Shown: positions 6,840-14,597 of the stretch, in pieces
How positions within the stretch are numbered: position 1 is the stretch's first letter
Layout: every line of letters begins with the position of its first letter
Position numbers and translations under genes: made by a program
NCBI GenBank assembly: GCA_964651505.1
Contig: CAZYXT010000047.1
Span: forward strand, 1-17,504
Length of the DNA: 17,504 nt
Reading direction: 5' to 3'
Origin: Avisuccinivibrio_A sp964651505
GTDB taxonomy: Bacteria > Pseudomonadota > Gammaproteobacteria > Enterobacterales > Succinivibrionaceae
The notes under the pieces: generated by a model
Told to the model about the DNA's origin: nothing
What the model saw: the letters and a program-made list of their open reading frames with translations, nothing else
Databases searched by the model: none

Positions 6840-7871
6840 ATGGTTGATGAAAAGATAAAGCTTCATACTTCTTATAACGAGCGCAAAAAGCAGCATCGCG
6901 TCACCAACCGCCATCGCGGCTGGGGCAAAGGGGTCAAGGATAGAGCCGTCTTTGCCAAAAACTTGCTGTACCCCAATTTCATCGGCGCCTGGCTGAGCAT
7001 CTTCCTGGTGTGGCTGACCGTCACCCTCCTGCCCTACAAAGCCATTTTGTGGCTTGGCAAAAAAATCGGCCTTCTTTTGCCCAAAATCATCAAAGGGCGC
7101 ACCTATATCGTAAAGCGCAACATTGAGCTTGCCTTCCCAAATTTGAGCGAAGAGGAAAAACTTAAGCTTGAAAAAGGGATCTACGAAAACTCCGGGATGG
7201 GGCTCCTTGAGAGCGGCATGGCCTGGTTTTGGAGCGACAAGCGCATCTTAAAGCATGCCAAGATTGATGAGGAGCAGCTTAAAAAAGCGCGTGCCATGGC
7301 CGAGCGCAACGAGCGCACCTTGGTGCTCACCTGCCATTTTGTGACCTTGGAGCTTATGGCGCGAATTTACGGCATTTTGATTAAAGGCGGCGTGGGCGTA
7401 TACCGTCCCTCCGATCACCCCGTTTACGAGTACGCGCAGGTCAAAGGGCGCCTCAAAAGCAATGTCGCCCTGGTCGACCGCGATGATCCGCGCTCCATGA
7501 TCAAAGCCCTGATGCAGGGCTATCCCATCTGGTATGCCCCCGATCAGGACTACGGGCGCAAAGAATCAGTGTTCGTGCCGTTTTTTGCCGTGCAAAAGGC
7601 GGCAAGCATCACCGCCACGCGCGATCTGGCCAAGATCAGGGGCGTGAAGGTGCAGCCATCATGGACCATCCGCGACGAAGACGGGTACCATCTGTATGTT
7701 TTGGATCCGCTTGAAAATTTCCCTGCCGACGATGAGATAACGGATATCGCAAGGATCAACACGGTCATCGAAAACATGATCAAGATGGCCCCCGAGCAGT
7801 ATTTGTGGATGCACAGGCGCTTTAAGACCCGCCCCGAAGGCGAGCCTTCGCGCTACCCCGATATAGTCTGA
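6840..7871 (+). CDS. lpxL: Lipid A biosynthesis lauroyl-type acyltransferase (LpxL/LpxM/LpxP family)
   Basis: This family transfers a secondary acyl chain from acyl-ACP onto (Kdo)2-lipid IVA at the inner face of the cytoplasmic membrane. The catalytic HX4E motif is H166-F-V-T-L-E171 (LpxL has HFLTLE; LpxM differs). Other strong LpxL-like blocks are GMGLLESGMAWFWSD (119-133), GVGVYRPSDHP (185-194 region), IWYAPDQDYG, VFVPFFAV and the C-terminal RRFKTRPEGEPSRY. One membrane anchor lies at about 48-66. Start and anchor frame the oddity: some 31 very basic, hydrophilic residues precede the point where LpxL homology begins (FAKNLLYPNFIGAWL). With no alternative start codon behind a ribosome site, ATG 6840 with AGGGA 8 bp upstream stands. 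The protein is 343 residues (E. coli 306). LpxL versus LpxP (palmitoleoyl, cold) cannot be decided. The next gene follows after 5 bp. Confidence 0.9.
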   Translation: MVDEKIKLHTSYNERKKQHRVTNRHRGWGKGVKDRAVFAKNLLYPNFIGAWLSIFLVWLTVTLLPYKAILWLGKKIGLLLPKIIKGRTYIVKRNIELAFPNLSEEEKLKLEKGIYENSGMGLLESGMAWFWSDKRILKHAKIDEEQLKKARAMAERNERTLVLTCHFVTLELMARIYGILIKGGVGVYRPSDHPVYEYAQVKGRLKSNVALVDRDDPRSMIKALMQGYPIWYAPDQDYGRKESVFVPFFAVQKAASITATRDLAKIRGVKVQPSWTIRDEDGYHLYVLDPLENFPADDEITDIARINTVIENMIKMAPEQYLWMHRRFKTRPEGEPSRYPDIV

Positions 7872-7876
7872 CTTGC

Positions 7877-8275
7877 ATGAAGATTTTAACCTTAAGCGCA
7901 ACTGCGGCCTCCTGCCTGTTTTTGACAGCCTGCATCAGCCAAGAGGAAATAGACGAGGCAAACCTTGTCGTAACCGCCATGGCCGTTGAAGTTCAGGGGT
8001 GCACCTTCTTGGGCGACGTGGATGTCAGCCCCCGCGCCACCATGGGCAATGCCCGCTTTGAACTGAAAAGAAAGGCTGCACTCCTCAAGGCCACGCATGT
8101 GGTTGAGATCAATGCCTTTTGCGCCCCCATCGGCCCCTTCCCCGACTTTGGGTACGCCATGACGGGCAGGGCTTATTGGTGCCCCGAGGGTCTCGGCCCC
8201 AAGGTTTCCATCCCTCAGGCTAATTTAGAATCCCCTGAAAACAACCTCTATCTTTACGACGACAGGCGCGACTGA
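7877..8275 (+). CDS. Small putative lipoprotein, DUF4156-like
   Basis: The 132-residue product starts with a lipoprotein signal peptide. A short charged n-region and hydrophobic core end in LFLTAC, with C19 the predicted lipidated cysteine. The +2 residue is isoleucine, so outer-membrane sorting is expected by the E. coli rule. The mature part has VQGCTFLGDVDVSP, then KAALLKATHVVEI and GRAYWCPEG. This pattern of one Cys near the start and one near the end, with an A-x-x-L-x-A-x-x-V helix between, resembles DUF4156 (YjeI-like) proteins of unknown function. It begins 5 bp after the acyltransferase stop without a clear Shine-Dalgarno, so translation is probably coupled. The C-terminal ~30 residues are polar and low in structure. 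Confidence 0.75.
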   Translation: MKILTLSATAASCLFLTACISQEEIDEANLVVTAMAVEVQGCTFLGDVDVSPRATMGNARFELKRKAALLKATHVVEINAFCAPIGPFPDFGYAMTGRAYWCPEGLGPKVSIPQANLESPENNLYLYDDRRD

Positions 8276-8312
8276 TAAGAAGTCCCGCAAAAACGGGGGC
8301 AAGCAACGACAG

Positions 8313-11201
8313 TTATTCTTCAAAGATCTTATGCCAGATCTTGGTTACCACCTCGCACTCGGGGGGCTTATCTGAGACAGCCACGATGCGCGGCAGGTCG
8401 GCAAGCGATACACGGTGATAATAGCCGCGGATGGCAAGATAGGCATCTTTTAATACTTGCGCCTCGCTGCCCGAGAGAATGCCAAGGCGCGCGCACTCGT
8501 CCAAGATCCGCACGTTATCTGACCACAGCACCATTTCTTCATGCTTGGGGGCATGCAAAAGCAGCAGGTATTGGGCGATAAACTCGATATCCACCATGCC
8601 GCCTTGCCCTTGTTTGAGATCAAAGAGCGTTTGCGTGCTGCGATCCAAATGATCGCGCATCTTTTGGCGCATGGCCAAGACGTCTTCTTTTAATTTGGCC
8701 TCATCGCGCGGGGTGCGCAAGACCTCGGCGCGGATGCGGTTAAACTCGTCGATGACGCTCTTTGAGCCTGCAATGGGCCTAGCCCTCACCAAGGCCTGAT
8801 GCTCCCAGGTCCAGGCGCGATGCTTTTGATAATCCTCAAAGCCATCGGTGTCGGCCACAAGCATGCCCGCATCTCCGTCAGGGCGCAGGCGCATGTCCAG
8901 ATCGTAAAGAACGCCGCCTGACATCCTCGTCACCGACAGGTGCAAAAGCCTTTGCACCATTTTTTGGTAAAACATCGAAGCGGGGATGGACTGCGGGCCT
9001 TCGGTCATGCTCTCATCGGGCTTGCGGATAAAGACCATGTCCAAATCCGATTTGTACCCAAGCTCCAGGCCCCCAAGCTTGCCGTAACCGATGATGGCAA
9101 ACCCCGGGCTTTGCAAGGTTCTTCCCGGGGGAGCGCCAAAGCGCTTGACGGTCTGATTCCACGCCAATACCGCAAGCTCGCGGATAATGGCCTCTGCAAG
9201 CCAGGTTAAGCAGTCTGACACCTTCATGAGGGGCAGCAGCCCGGCCCGATCGGACATGGCAATGCGCAGCACCATAAACTTCTTGAAAAGGCGCAGCTCT
9301 TCCATCTGACCCTCAAGATCGTCTTGGTCCACGCGCATCAGCATCTCGTTTAGGCGGCTCAAAAATTCGTCAGGGCGCAGCGGCCTGTCTAAGTAATGAG
9401 GGGCAATGAGCTCGTCCATCAAAATGGGGTGGGCCGAGATCAGGGCGCCTGCAAATTCGTTGTCGTTTAACAAGGAGACCAGCCTCAAGGCAGCCTGGCG
9501 ATTTTCGACCAAAAGCTGCAAATAGGTGGTGCGCAAGGCCACTTTTTCGATAAGCGCCCCCACTTTGTTAAACAGCGAGGGGGCATTGTCATGGGCGCAC
9601 ACCAGCTTGATGAGCATGGGCATTAATCGCAGCAAAGTCTCGCGCCCCACAGGCCCCATGGGCAGGCGGGCGAGGGTTTTGCGCAGATCCACGATGTTTT
9701 GTCCAAGCTCCAAGGCCTGCTCATTATTTTTCAAAAGAGGCTTTAAGATCTCGACCATCTCCTCGGGCTTTAAGTTTGACTCCCAAAGCTCCAATCCCTC
9801 GCGGCGGTTGTCTTGAGGCTCGTCGGAGTCATCGCCCATGACCTTGCAAAACTCAGAGTGCACCCTTTGCATGACGCCCTCAAGCTCGGATGCAAGCTCC
9901 TCGTAGCTTGCCCTGTTCATCGCAAGGGCCAGGCGCTTTTGATCTTTTGCTCTTGAGGGGAGGGTCTGCGTTTGCTGATCGGCAAGCTCTTGCAGCACGT
10001 TTTCAAGCCTGCGCAAATAAACATAATCCTCATCAAGCTGCCTGCACACCTCAGATGGCAGCAGACTGAAGTGATCAAGGTGCGCCAAGGTCTTTCTTAA
10101 ATTGCGCTCTTGCAGCTGCGAGATCCTGCCTCCGCGCATAAGCTCGAAGACTTGAGCGATAAACTCTATCTCGCGGATGCCGCCGCGGCCCAATTTGAAA
10201 TTATCCTTAAGCTGCCTGCGCCTGACCTCAGCTTCAATCATGTGCTTGAGCTTGCGCAATGACTCGATGGCCCCGTAATCTAAGTAGCGGCGGTACACAA
10301 AGGGCCTCAGCATGTCGATGAGCTCTTTGCCGTAATGGCGGTAATCGTCGGTTGTGCCCAACAGCTTGGCCTTGACCAGGGCATAGCGCTCCCAGGTGCG
10401 GCCTTGGGTTTCATAGTAAATTTGCAGGGCATCAAAGGAGCTGACCAGCGATCCTGCGTCTCCAAAAGGTCTTAATCTTAAATCGGTGCGATAACAAAAG
10501 CCGTCGGGGGTGGTGTCGGATAAGAGGTTGCAAGATCTTTGCACCACCTTGGCAAAATACTCGCGAAAGCTCAAAGAACGCGGCGCCCCGGTCGTCTGCC
10601 CGTCATAGGGGTACATGCAGATAAGGTCGATGTCCGAGGAAAAATTAAGCTCGCCGCCGCCTAGTTTGCCCATGCCCATGATCATAAGCGGCATGGGAAG
10701 ACCATCTTTGTCCAGGGCTTCGCCAAACCCCGGCACCAAGGAGGCGCGCACCACCCTGAAGGTTTGCAACACCGTCTCTTCAGCAAGATTGGTGAGACTG
10801 CCAAAAACCTCTTCGATGTCGGCGCGGCCTGTCAGATCGCGCCAAGCCAGCATGGCCATGCGGGTGCGCCGCAAAATGCGCAGCCTGCGCTTAAGCTCAG
10901 GCTCGGGCAGACCTTCCGTAATGTACTCGGTTACGGCCTGTTTGTTGTCCAAAAGGAGCGCGGGGCTGTCCAAATACCCGTCTGCAATCATTTTGGCGCA
11001 TTCTTTGGGGTATTGAACAAGGGTTTTGGCAATAAACTCGGACATGCCCAAGATGTAGGGCAGATCTTCTCTTTTTTCAAAGAAGATAATCTCATCAGGA
11101 GCGCGCTGCTTAAGCCTTTCAAGATAGTTTTGGCTCTCGGCAATAAGCTCATCGTCGTTTAATTTAAGGGATCCGGGGTCGGGTCTTATGTTGCAAGCCA
11201 C
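8313..11201 (-). CDS. glnE: Bifunctional glutamine synthetase adenylyltransferase/adenylyl-removing enzyme
   Basis: GlnE adenylylates glutamine synthetase when nitrogen is plentiful and deadenylylates it when nitrogen is scarce, under PII control. The protein has 962 residues (E. coli 946). The N-terminal adenylyl-removase nucleotidyltransferase site is KLGGGELNFSSDIDL (179-193; D190, D192), followed by RTDLRLRPFGDAGS and GRGGIREIEFIAQ (338-350). The C-terminal adenylyltransferase site is KLGGLELGYKSDLDMVF (708-724; D719, D721), followed by DLDMRLRPDGDAG and GQGGMVDIEFIAQ. Both halves therefore look active. The start is GTG at 11201, supported by a strong GGAGG 8 bp upstream (11210-11214), 15 bp after the ygiF stop. 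This implies a ygiF-glnE transcription unit, the same pairing and order as in E. coli. It is convergent with the lipoprotein gene, with a 37-bp gap. Confidence 0.96.
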   Translation of the reverse strand: MACNIRPDPGSLKLNDDELIAESQNYLERLKQRAPDEIIFFEKREDLPYILGMSEFIAKTLVQYPKECAKMIADGYLDSPALLLDNKQAVTEYITEGLPEPELKRRLRILRRTRMAMLAWRDLTGRADIEEVFGSLTNLAEETVLQTFRVVRASLVPGFGEALDKDGLPMPLMIMGMGKLGGGELNFSSDIDLICMYPYDGQTTGAPRSLSFREYFAKVVQRSCNLLSDTTPDGFCYRTDLRLRPFGDAGSLVSSFDALQIYYETQGRTWERYALVKAKLLGTTDDYRHYGKELIDMLRPFVYRRYLDYGAIESLRKLKHMIEAEVRRRQLKDNFKLGRGGIREIEFIAQVFELMRGGRISQLQERNLRKTLAHLDHFSLLPSEVCRQLDEDYVYLRRLENVLQELADQQTQTLPSRAKDQKRLALAMNRASYEELASELEGVMQRVHSEFCKVMGDDSDEPQDNRREGLELWESNLKPEEMVEILKPLLKNNEQALELGQNIVDLRKTLARLPMGPVGRETLLRLMPMLIKLVCAHDNAPSLFNKVGALIEKVALRTTYLQLLVENRQAALRLVSLLNDNEFAGALISAHPILMDELIAPHYLDRPLRPDEFLSRLNEMLMRVDQDDLEGQMEELRLFKKFMVLRIAMSDRAGLLPLMKVSDCLTWLAEAIIRELAVLAWNQTVKRFGAPPGRTLQSPGFAIIGYGKLGGLELGYKSDLDMVFIRKPDESMTEGPQSIPASMFYQKMVQRLLHLSVTRMSGGVLYDLDMRLRPDGDAGMLVADTDGFEDYQKHRAWTWEHQALVRARPIAGSKSVIDEFNRIRAEVLRTPRDEAKLKEDVLAMRQKMRDHLDRSTQTLFDLKQGQGGMVDIEFIAQYLLLLHAPKHEEMVLWSDNVRILDECARLGILSGSEAQVLKDAYLAIRGYYHRVSLADLPRIVAVSDKPPECEVVTKIWHKIFEE

Positions 11202-11216
11202 CGTCAGAGCCTCCCT

Positions 11217-12329
11217 TTAGGTTCTGACGTTGGAGCGCACTACCTCGTCAAGCAGGGTCAAAAGAACCCTGATCCTCAGAGGCAGAAGATAGCTGCCCGT
11301 TTCCATGAGGACGGCGCGCACGTGCTGCACCGTCTCGTCAAGAGACAATCCTTCGCCGCCCTGCACGCTTTGCATGACGGCCTCAAAGCCCAAATCGTCA
11401 AAGTAGGAGGACAAATTCTTCAAAGGCTTGCGCATCTTTTTGACAAAGCGCTCGTAGCGCTTGAAGGCATCGGAGTCATTGACGACATCGTTGATTGCGC
11501 CTGCATCCTTAAGCTCGCACAAGGAGCGGCGCAACATTTTCAAAGAATACCCGATGTGGCCCAAAAGCATGGGGTTTTTGCGCACCAGATACAGGCCCAA
11601 CAGGGTCTCAAAGCTTTTAAGCGAGGTTAAGATAAGACCGTGCAAGTCCGTTTGCACCAAAGCAGGCAGCTTGATGCTGTTGCGCTCCTCTCCGCGCAAA
11701 ACCAAGGCTGCTTTGTGCATTTTTGAAAAAGGTTCCAAGGTCAAAGGAAGATTGCGCTCGCGCATCTGATTGAGCAGATCCAAAAAGGACATGAGCTGCC
11801 TTGAAGAGTCAAGATTGGTTTCTTTTAACTCCACCTCAAGCTCGTTGATCTCATAGCTGCCGGTTCCTCCCTGGCCCTCGATGCGGCCTTCATCCAAGGA
11901 CACCTCATACAGGCACCCGAAGGCTCTTAAATTGACGCTGCGCCGCTTAAAGTTGATCCGGCAGATGGGCTCAAGGCGCGAGGACAAGTCGGCAATGTCG
12001 ATGGCAGGGTCAAAGGGAGCTTCTTCAAACAAACCAAGATCGGGCTTTTGCATGCCCTCAGGCACCTTGACATTGTATTCGGTGCGCTGATGCAGGCCGC
12101 CTAAGCTCTCGTCGCGCAATTTGAGGGTCTGCTCGCAACCGTCCTTGCCCGACCTTAAACGCAAGCCTGCGCCTTTTTTGAACAAGAAGCGATCGCCCGT
12201 GTCAAAGTAGCAGTTTTTAAGATCGTCTTCTTGGCAAGAGCCAAGCTCGCCGATCCCCGTCAGGGCTTCTTTGAGATCTTCAATCTTGCCTACCACGCCG
12301 AATTTAAGCTCTATTTCTTGACCTTGCAC
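11217..12329 (-). CDS. ygiF: CYTH-CHAD inorganic triphosphatase (YgiF-like)
   Basis: The CYTH domain of the YgiF family hydrolyses inorganic tripolyphosphate in a metal-dependent tunnel; the CHAD domain is thought to bind polyphosphate. The chosen GTG at 12329 gives MQGQEIELKF, matching E. coli MAQEIELKF, and puts the CYTH signature ExExK at E5-E7-K9. It has GGAGG 8 bp upstream (12338-12342). The frame is open to 12371, but the upstream GTG (12371) and ATG (12359) have no ribosome site. Other CYTH features are GAGLRLRSG, EQTLKLR, GGLHQRTEYNV and the acidic strand INELEVELKE. The remainder (about 205-370) is a short, divergent CHAD domain keeping HIGYSLKMLRRSL and FKRYERFVKKMRKPL. The total is 370 residues against 433 in E. 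coli. The gene heads a unit with glnE. Confidence 0.88.
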   Translation of the reverse strand: MQGQEIELKFGVVGKIEDLKEALTGIGELGSCQEDDLKNCYFDTGDRFLFKKGAGLRLRSGKDGCEQTLKLRDESLGGLHQRTEYNVKVPEGMQKPDLGLFEEAPFDPAIDIADLSSRLEPICRINFKRRSVNLRAFGCLYEVSLDEGRIEGQGGTGSYEINELEVELKETNLDSSRQLMSFLDLLNQMRERNLPLTLEPFSKMHKAALVLRGEERNSIKLPALVQTDLHGLILTSLKSFETLLGLYLVRKNPMLLGHIGYSLKMLRRSLCELKDAGAINDVVNDSDAFKRYERFVKKMRKPLKNLSSYFDDLGFEAVMQSVQGGEGLSLDETVQHVRAVLMETGSYLLPLRIRVLLTLLDEVVRSNVRT

Positions 12330-12361
12330 AGCCGCTACCTCCACTCTGTTGGTTTTCATAG

Positions 12362-12367
12362 ATTGTA
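12362..12367 (-). promoter_or_regulatory. Candidate -10 box for ygiF-glnE
   Basis: TACAAT on the minus strand (five of six matches) would start transcription near 12355, 26 nt before the GTG at 12329. Upstream is only a T-rich stretch (TTTTTT, 12389-12384) at -35 distance, so the match is weak. It is back to back with the ygiM promoter in a 130-bp divergent region. Confidence 0.35.
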
Positions 12368-12397
12368 GCACGGGACTGTTGCAAAAAAAGAGAGCCC

Positions 12398-12426
12398 TTG
12401 TCTAGATTGCTCAACGAATTTACAAT
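12398..12426 (+). promoter_or_regulatory. Sigma70-type promoter of the ygiM-like gene
   Basis: TTGTCT (12398-12403, four of six) and TACAAT (12421-12426, five of six) are separated by exactly 17 bp. The predicted start is near 12433, 27 nt before the GTG start codon. It lies in the divergent gap with ygiF. Confidence 0.55.
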
Positions 12427-12459
12427 GCATGGGATTGATCTTAAAGTGCGAGGAACACT

Positions 12460-13191
12460 GTGAAATTATCTGCCCTCGCTGCCTGCACCATCCTGGCAGC
12501 CTCTTGTTTGGTTAGCTCTCCTCTGTATGCAGCCCCCGACGAAGAAAATTCAGGCGTTTCTGCCCCTGCCGATCCCAAGGCACTTGAAACATACGAACCC
12601 GCAGAGCCCCTCAGGGACGAGAACGGCTTCTATGAGGGAGGCCCCGTCTACGTCTCCGATCAAAACAGGATCTGGACCCGCTCGGGCCCGGGCACAGAGT
12701 ACCGCATCACAGGCTCCAAGCGCATCGGCGAAAGGCTCACCTTTGTTTCCTATTCGCAAAACGGCGCTTACTTGAGGCTTGAAGATGCAGACGGCAAGAC
12801 GGTGTGGATGGAAAAGGATACCGTGCAGCCTGAGCCTTGCGGGCCTGCGCAGGTTGAGATCTTGGAGAGGGAGATCAAGTCGCTTCAAGATCAGCTTGAA
12901 AATTACGACAATGCCCTCTCGCGCGAGCTTAAGCAAACACAGCAGCGCCTAAGCCGCCTTGAGCGGGAGAATAAAGGCATGAGCGAGGCCATCGCGCAAA
13001 AGGATGCCACCATCGCCAATCTTGACGAATTGCGCCGCGAGTACGCCGACCGCCTGCAGACCAAGGAGCTTGACATGCAGATGCGCTGGTGGATGCAGGG
13101 GGCGCTGATTGCACTCTCCGGTGCCATCGCAGGCATCATCTTCTTATATATTCCAAGACCCAACCGCAAAACCAAGCGCGAAAGATTTTAA
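12460..13191 (+). CDS. ygiM: SH3-domain membrane-anchored protein (YgiM-like, TIGR04211-type)
   Basis: This is a 243-residue envelope protein with the layout of E. coli YgiM (206). A signal peptide has a likely cut near A24/A25 (PLYAA). A low-complexity acidic/proline linker (26-60) is followed by a bacterial SH3 domain (about 64-124, with YVSD...WTRSGPGTEYRITGS as in YgiM WVRSGPGDHYR). A long coiled coil (about 130-205), one membrane helix (212-231) and a basic tail (PRPNRKTKR) complete it. The SH3 part should face the periplasm and the basic tail the cytoplasm. Exact function is unknown. The start is GTG at 12460 with GAGGA at 12450-12454. LAASC around C16 resembles a weak lipobox, but the later AxA cut seems better. 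Its position between ygiF and cca is conserved with E. coli. The linker makes it longer than YgiM. Confidence 0.85.
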   Translation: MKLSALAACTILAASCLVSSPLYAAPDEENSGVSAPADPKALETYEPAEPLRDENGFYEGGPVYVSDQNRIWTRSGPGTEYRITGSKRIGERLTFVSYSQNGAYLRLEDADGKTVWMEKDTVQPEPCGPAQVEILEREIKSLQDQLENYDNALSRELKQTQQRLSRLERENKGMSEAIAQKDATIANLDELRREYADRLQTKELDMQMRWWMQGALIALSGAIAGIIFLYIPRPNRKTKRERF

Positions 13192-13230
13192 AGCCAAACT
13201 GCGCGGCCGTGCGTTGTTCCTGCTACATTT

Positions 13231-13239
13231 TGATACAAT
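13231..13239 (+). promoter_or_regulatory. Candidate extended -10 promoter for cca
   Basis: TGATACAAT (TG-N-TACAAT) in the 82-bp gap between the ygiM-like gene and cca fits an extended -10. No good -35 lies at 16-18 bp; TTGTTC at 13214-13219 is too close (14 bp). Transcription would begin near 13246, 28 nt before the cca ATG. Confidence 0.4.
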
Positions 13240-13273
13240 TATGGTGAATGTGTAAGTCGGGGAACATAAGGCC

Positions 13274-14542
13274 ATGCAGGTCTATTTAGTAGGCGGAGCC
13301 GTCAGAGATGCCCTGCTTGGGATCAACGGAGCCGATAAAGATTATGTGGTGGTTGGATCGACCGCCGCACAGCTTAAAGCCTTAAACTTCAAGCAGGTCG
13401 GCAGCGGCTTTCCGGTCTTTTTGCACCCGCACACCCGCGAAGAATATGCATTGGCCCGCACCGAGCGCAAAGAAGGCCTTGGCTACAAGGGCTTTATTTG
13501 CGACTTTGGCCCGCAGGTGACCTTGGAAGAAGATCTAAAGCGCCGCGATCTGACCGTCAACGCCATGGCCCAGGACAGCGAGGGCAACCTTATCGATCCC
13601 TGCAACGGCCTGTCCGATCTTAAGGCCAAGATCTTGCGCCACGTTTCCCCTGCCTTCTGTGAAGATCCTTTGCGCGTGTTGCGCACCGCCCGCTTTTTGG
13701 CCCGCTTTTACGGCCGCGGCTTCAAAATTGCCGACGAAACCCTTGAGCTGATGCAAAAAATGTCTTTGTCAGGCGAGCTTGCCGCACTCACCCCCGAGCG
13801 CATCTTCATGGAAATTGACAAGGCCTTGGGCACCGATTACCCTCAGGTATTCTTTTCCACCCTCCATGACATAGGGGCTTTGCGCTACATCCTCCCCGAG
13901 GTTGAAAATTTGTTCGGCGTGCCGGGGCCTGCCAAATGGCACCCTGAGATTGACAGCGGCGTGCACACCATGATGACCTTAAAAGAGGTGAGCGCCCTCA
14001 CCACCGACAGAGCCACCCGCTTTGCCATGCTGGTGCACGATATAGGCAAGGCCCTCACGCCCAAAGAAGAGTGGCCCCACCATCATCTGCACAACAAATT
14101 GGGCTTAGCCCCCTTGCAGGGCTTGTGCCTGAGGCTGCATGTCCCCAAGGATTATGCCGAGCTCTCCTCGGTCATCATGCTTTACCACAACGATTTTCAC
14201 CATCTGCAAAAACTGGGAGCAGAAGGCATAGTCAGGCTGTTTGAAGGCTTGGACGGCTACCGCCGCCCCGAGAGGATCATGCCCTATCTTTATTGCTGCA
14301 AAGCAGACTTTTTGGGCCGCAAGGGTTTTGAGAAGATGCCTTTTCCGCGCTTTGATGCAGCCTTGCAGATGTTCAACCTCACCTTGGAGGTCAGAGCCGC
14401 AAGGTTCATCAGTCAGGGGATTAAGGGCAGTGAAATCGCAGAGGCGGTGCACCAAATGAGGGTCAAACTGCTTGACGATTACATCAAGACTCTGCCTGAC
14501 TGCATCTTATCCGATTCGGCCCCGCCCGATGTGCAGCTGTAA
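13274..14542 (+). CDS. cca: CCA tRNA nucleotidyltransferase (multifunctional, HD domain)
   Basis: Cca adds or repairs the 3'-CCA of tRNAs without a nucleic-acid template. The 422 residues compare with 412 in E. coli. The class II nucleotidyltransferase head begins MQVYLVGGAVRDALLG, with the metal-binding pair D21-x-D23 (ADKDY). The nucleotide-recognition blocks EEDLKRRDLTVNAMAQD and RHVSPAFCEDPLRVLRTARF follow, then HPEID and a C-terminal HD domain with H255-D256 (LVHDIGKALTP). That domain gives the 2',3'-cyclic phosphodiesterase/phosphatase activities of the E. coli type. GGGGA (13259-13263) lies 10 bp before the ATG. It is convergent with uppP. The C-terminal 80 residues differ from E. coli in detail but not in length. 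Confidence 0.96.
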   Translation: MQVYLVGGAVRDALLGINGADKDYVVVGSTAAQLKALNFKQVGSGFPVFLHPHTREEYALARTERKEGLGYKGFICDFGPQVTLEEDLKRRDLTVNAMAQDSEGNLIDPCNGLSDLKAKILRHVSPAFCEDPLRVLRTARFLARFYGRGFKIADETLELMQKMSLSGELAALTPERIFMEIDKALGTDYPQVFFSTLHDIGALRYILPEVENLFGVPGPAKWHPEIDSGVHTMMTLKEVSALTTDRATRFAMLVHDIGKALTPKEEWPHHHLHNKLGLAPLQGLCLRLHVPKDYAELSSVIMLYHNDFHHLQKLGAEGIVRLFEGLDGYRRPERIMPYLYCCKADFLGRKGFEKMPFPRFDAALQMFNLTLEVRAARFISQGIKGSEIAEAVHQMRVKLLDDYIKTLPDCILSDSAPPDVQL

Positions 14543-14597
14543 GCCCGGGACATCTTCTCAAGCTTTAAAGGCTCCTTAAGCTGCATTATGACCTGCC

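Noticed and set aside
8283..8298. Hairpin TCCCG-CAAAAA-CGGGG as a bidirectional terminator between the lipoprotein gene and glnE
   Set aside because: Only 4-5 bp of stem and no T-run on either strand.
12330..12371. Upstream GTG (12371) or ATG (12359) as the ygiF start
   Set aside because: No ribosome site, a TACAAT box lies in this stretch, and the GTG at 12329 has GGAGG at ideal spacing and matches the E. coli N-terminus.
14561..14582. AGCTT...AAGCT hairpin between cca and uppP
   Set aside because: Stem is short and interrupted by a bulge, and no T-run follows in either direction.
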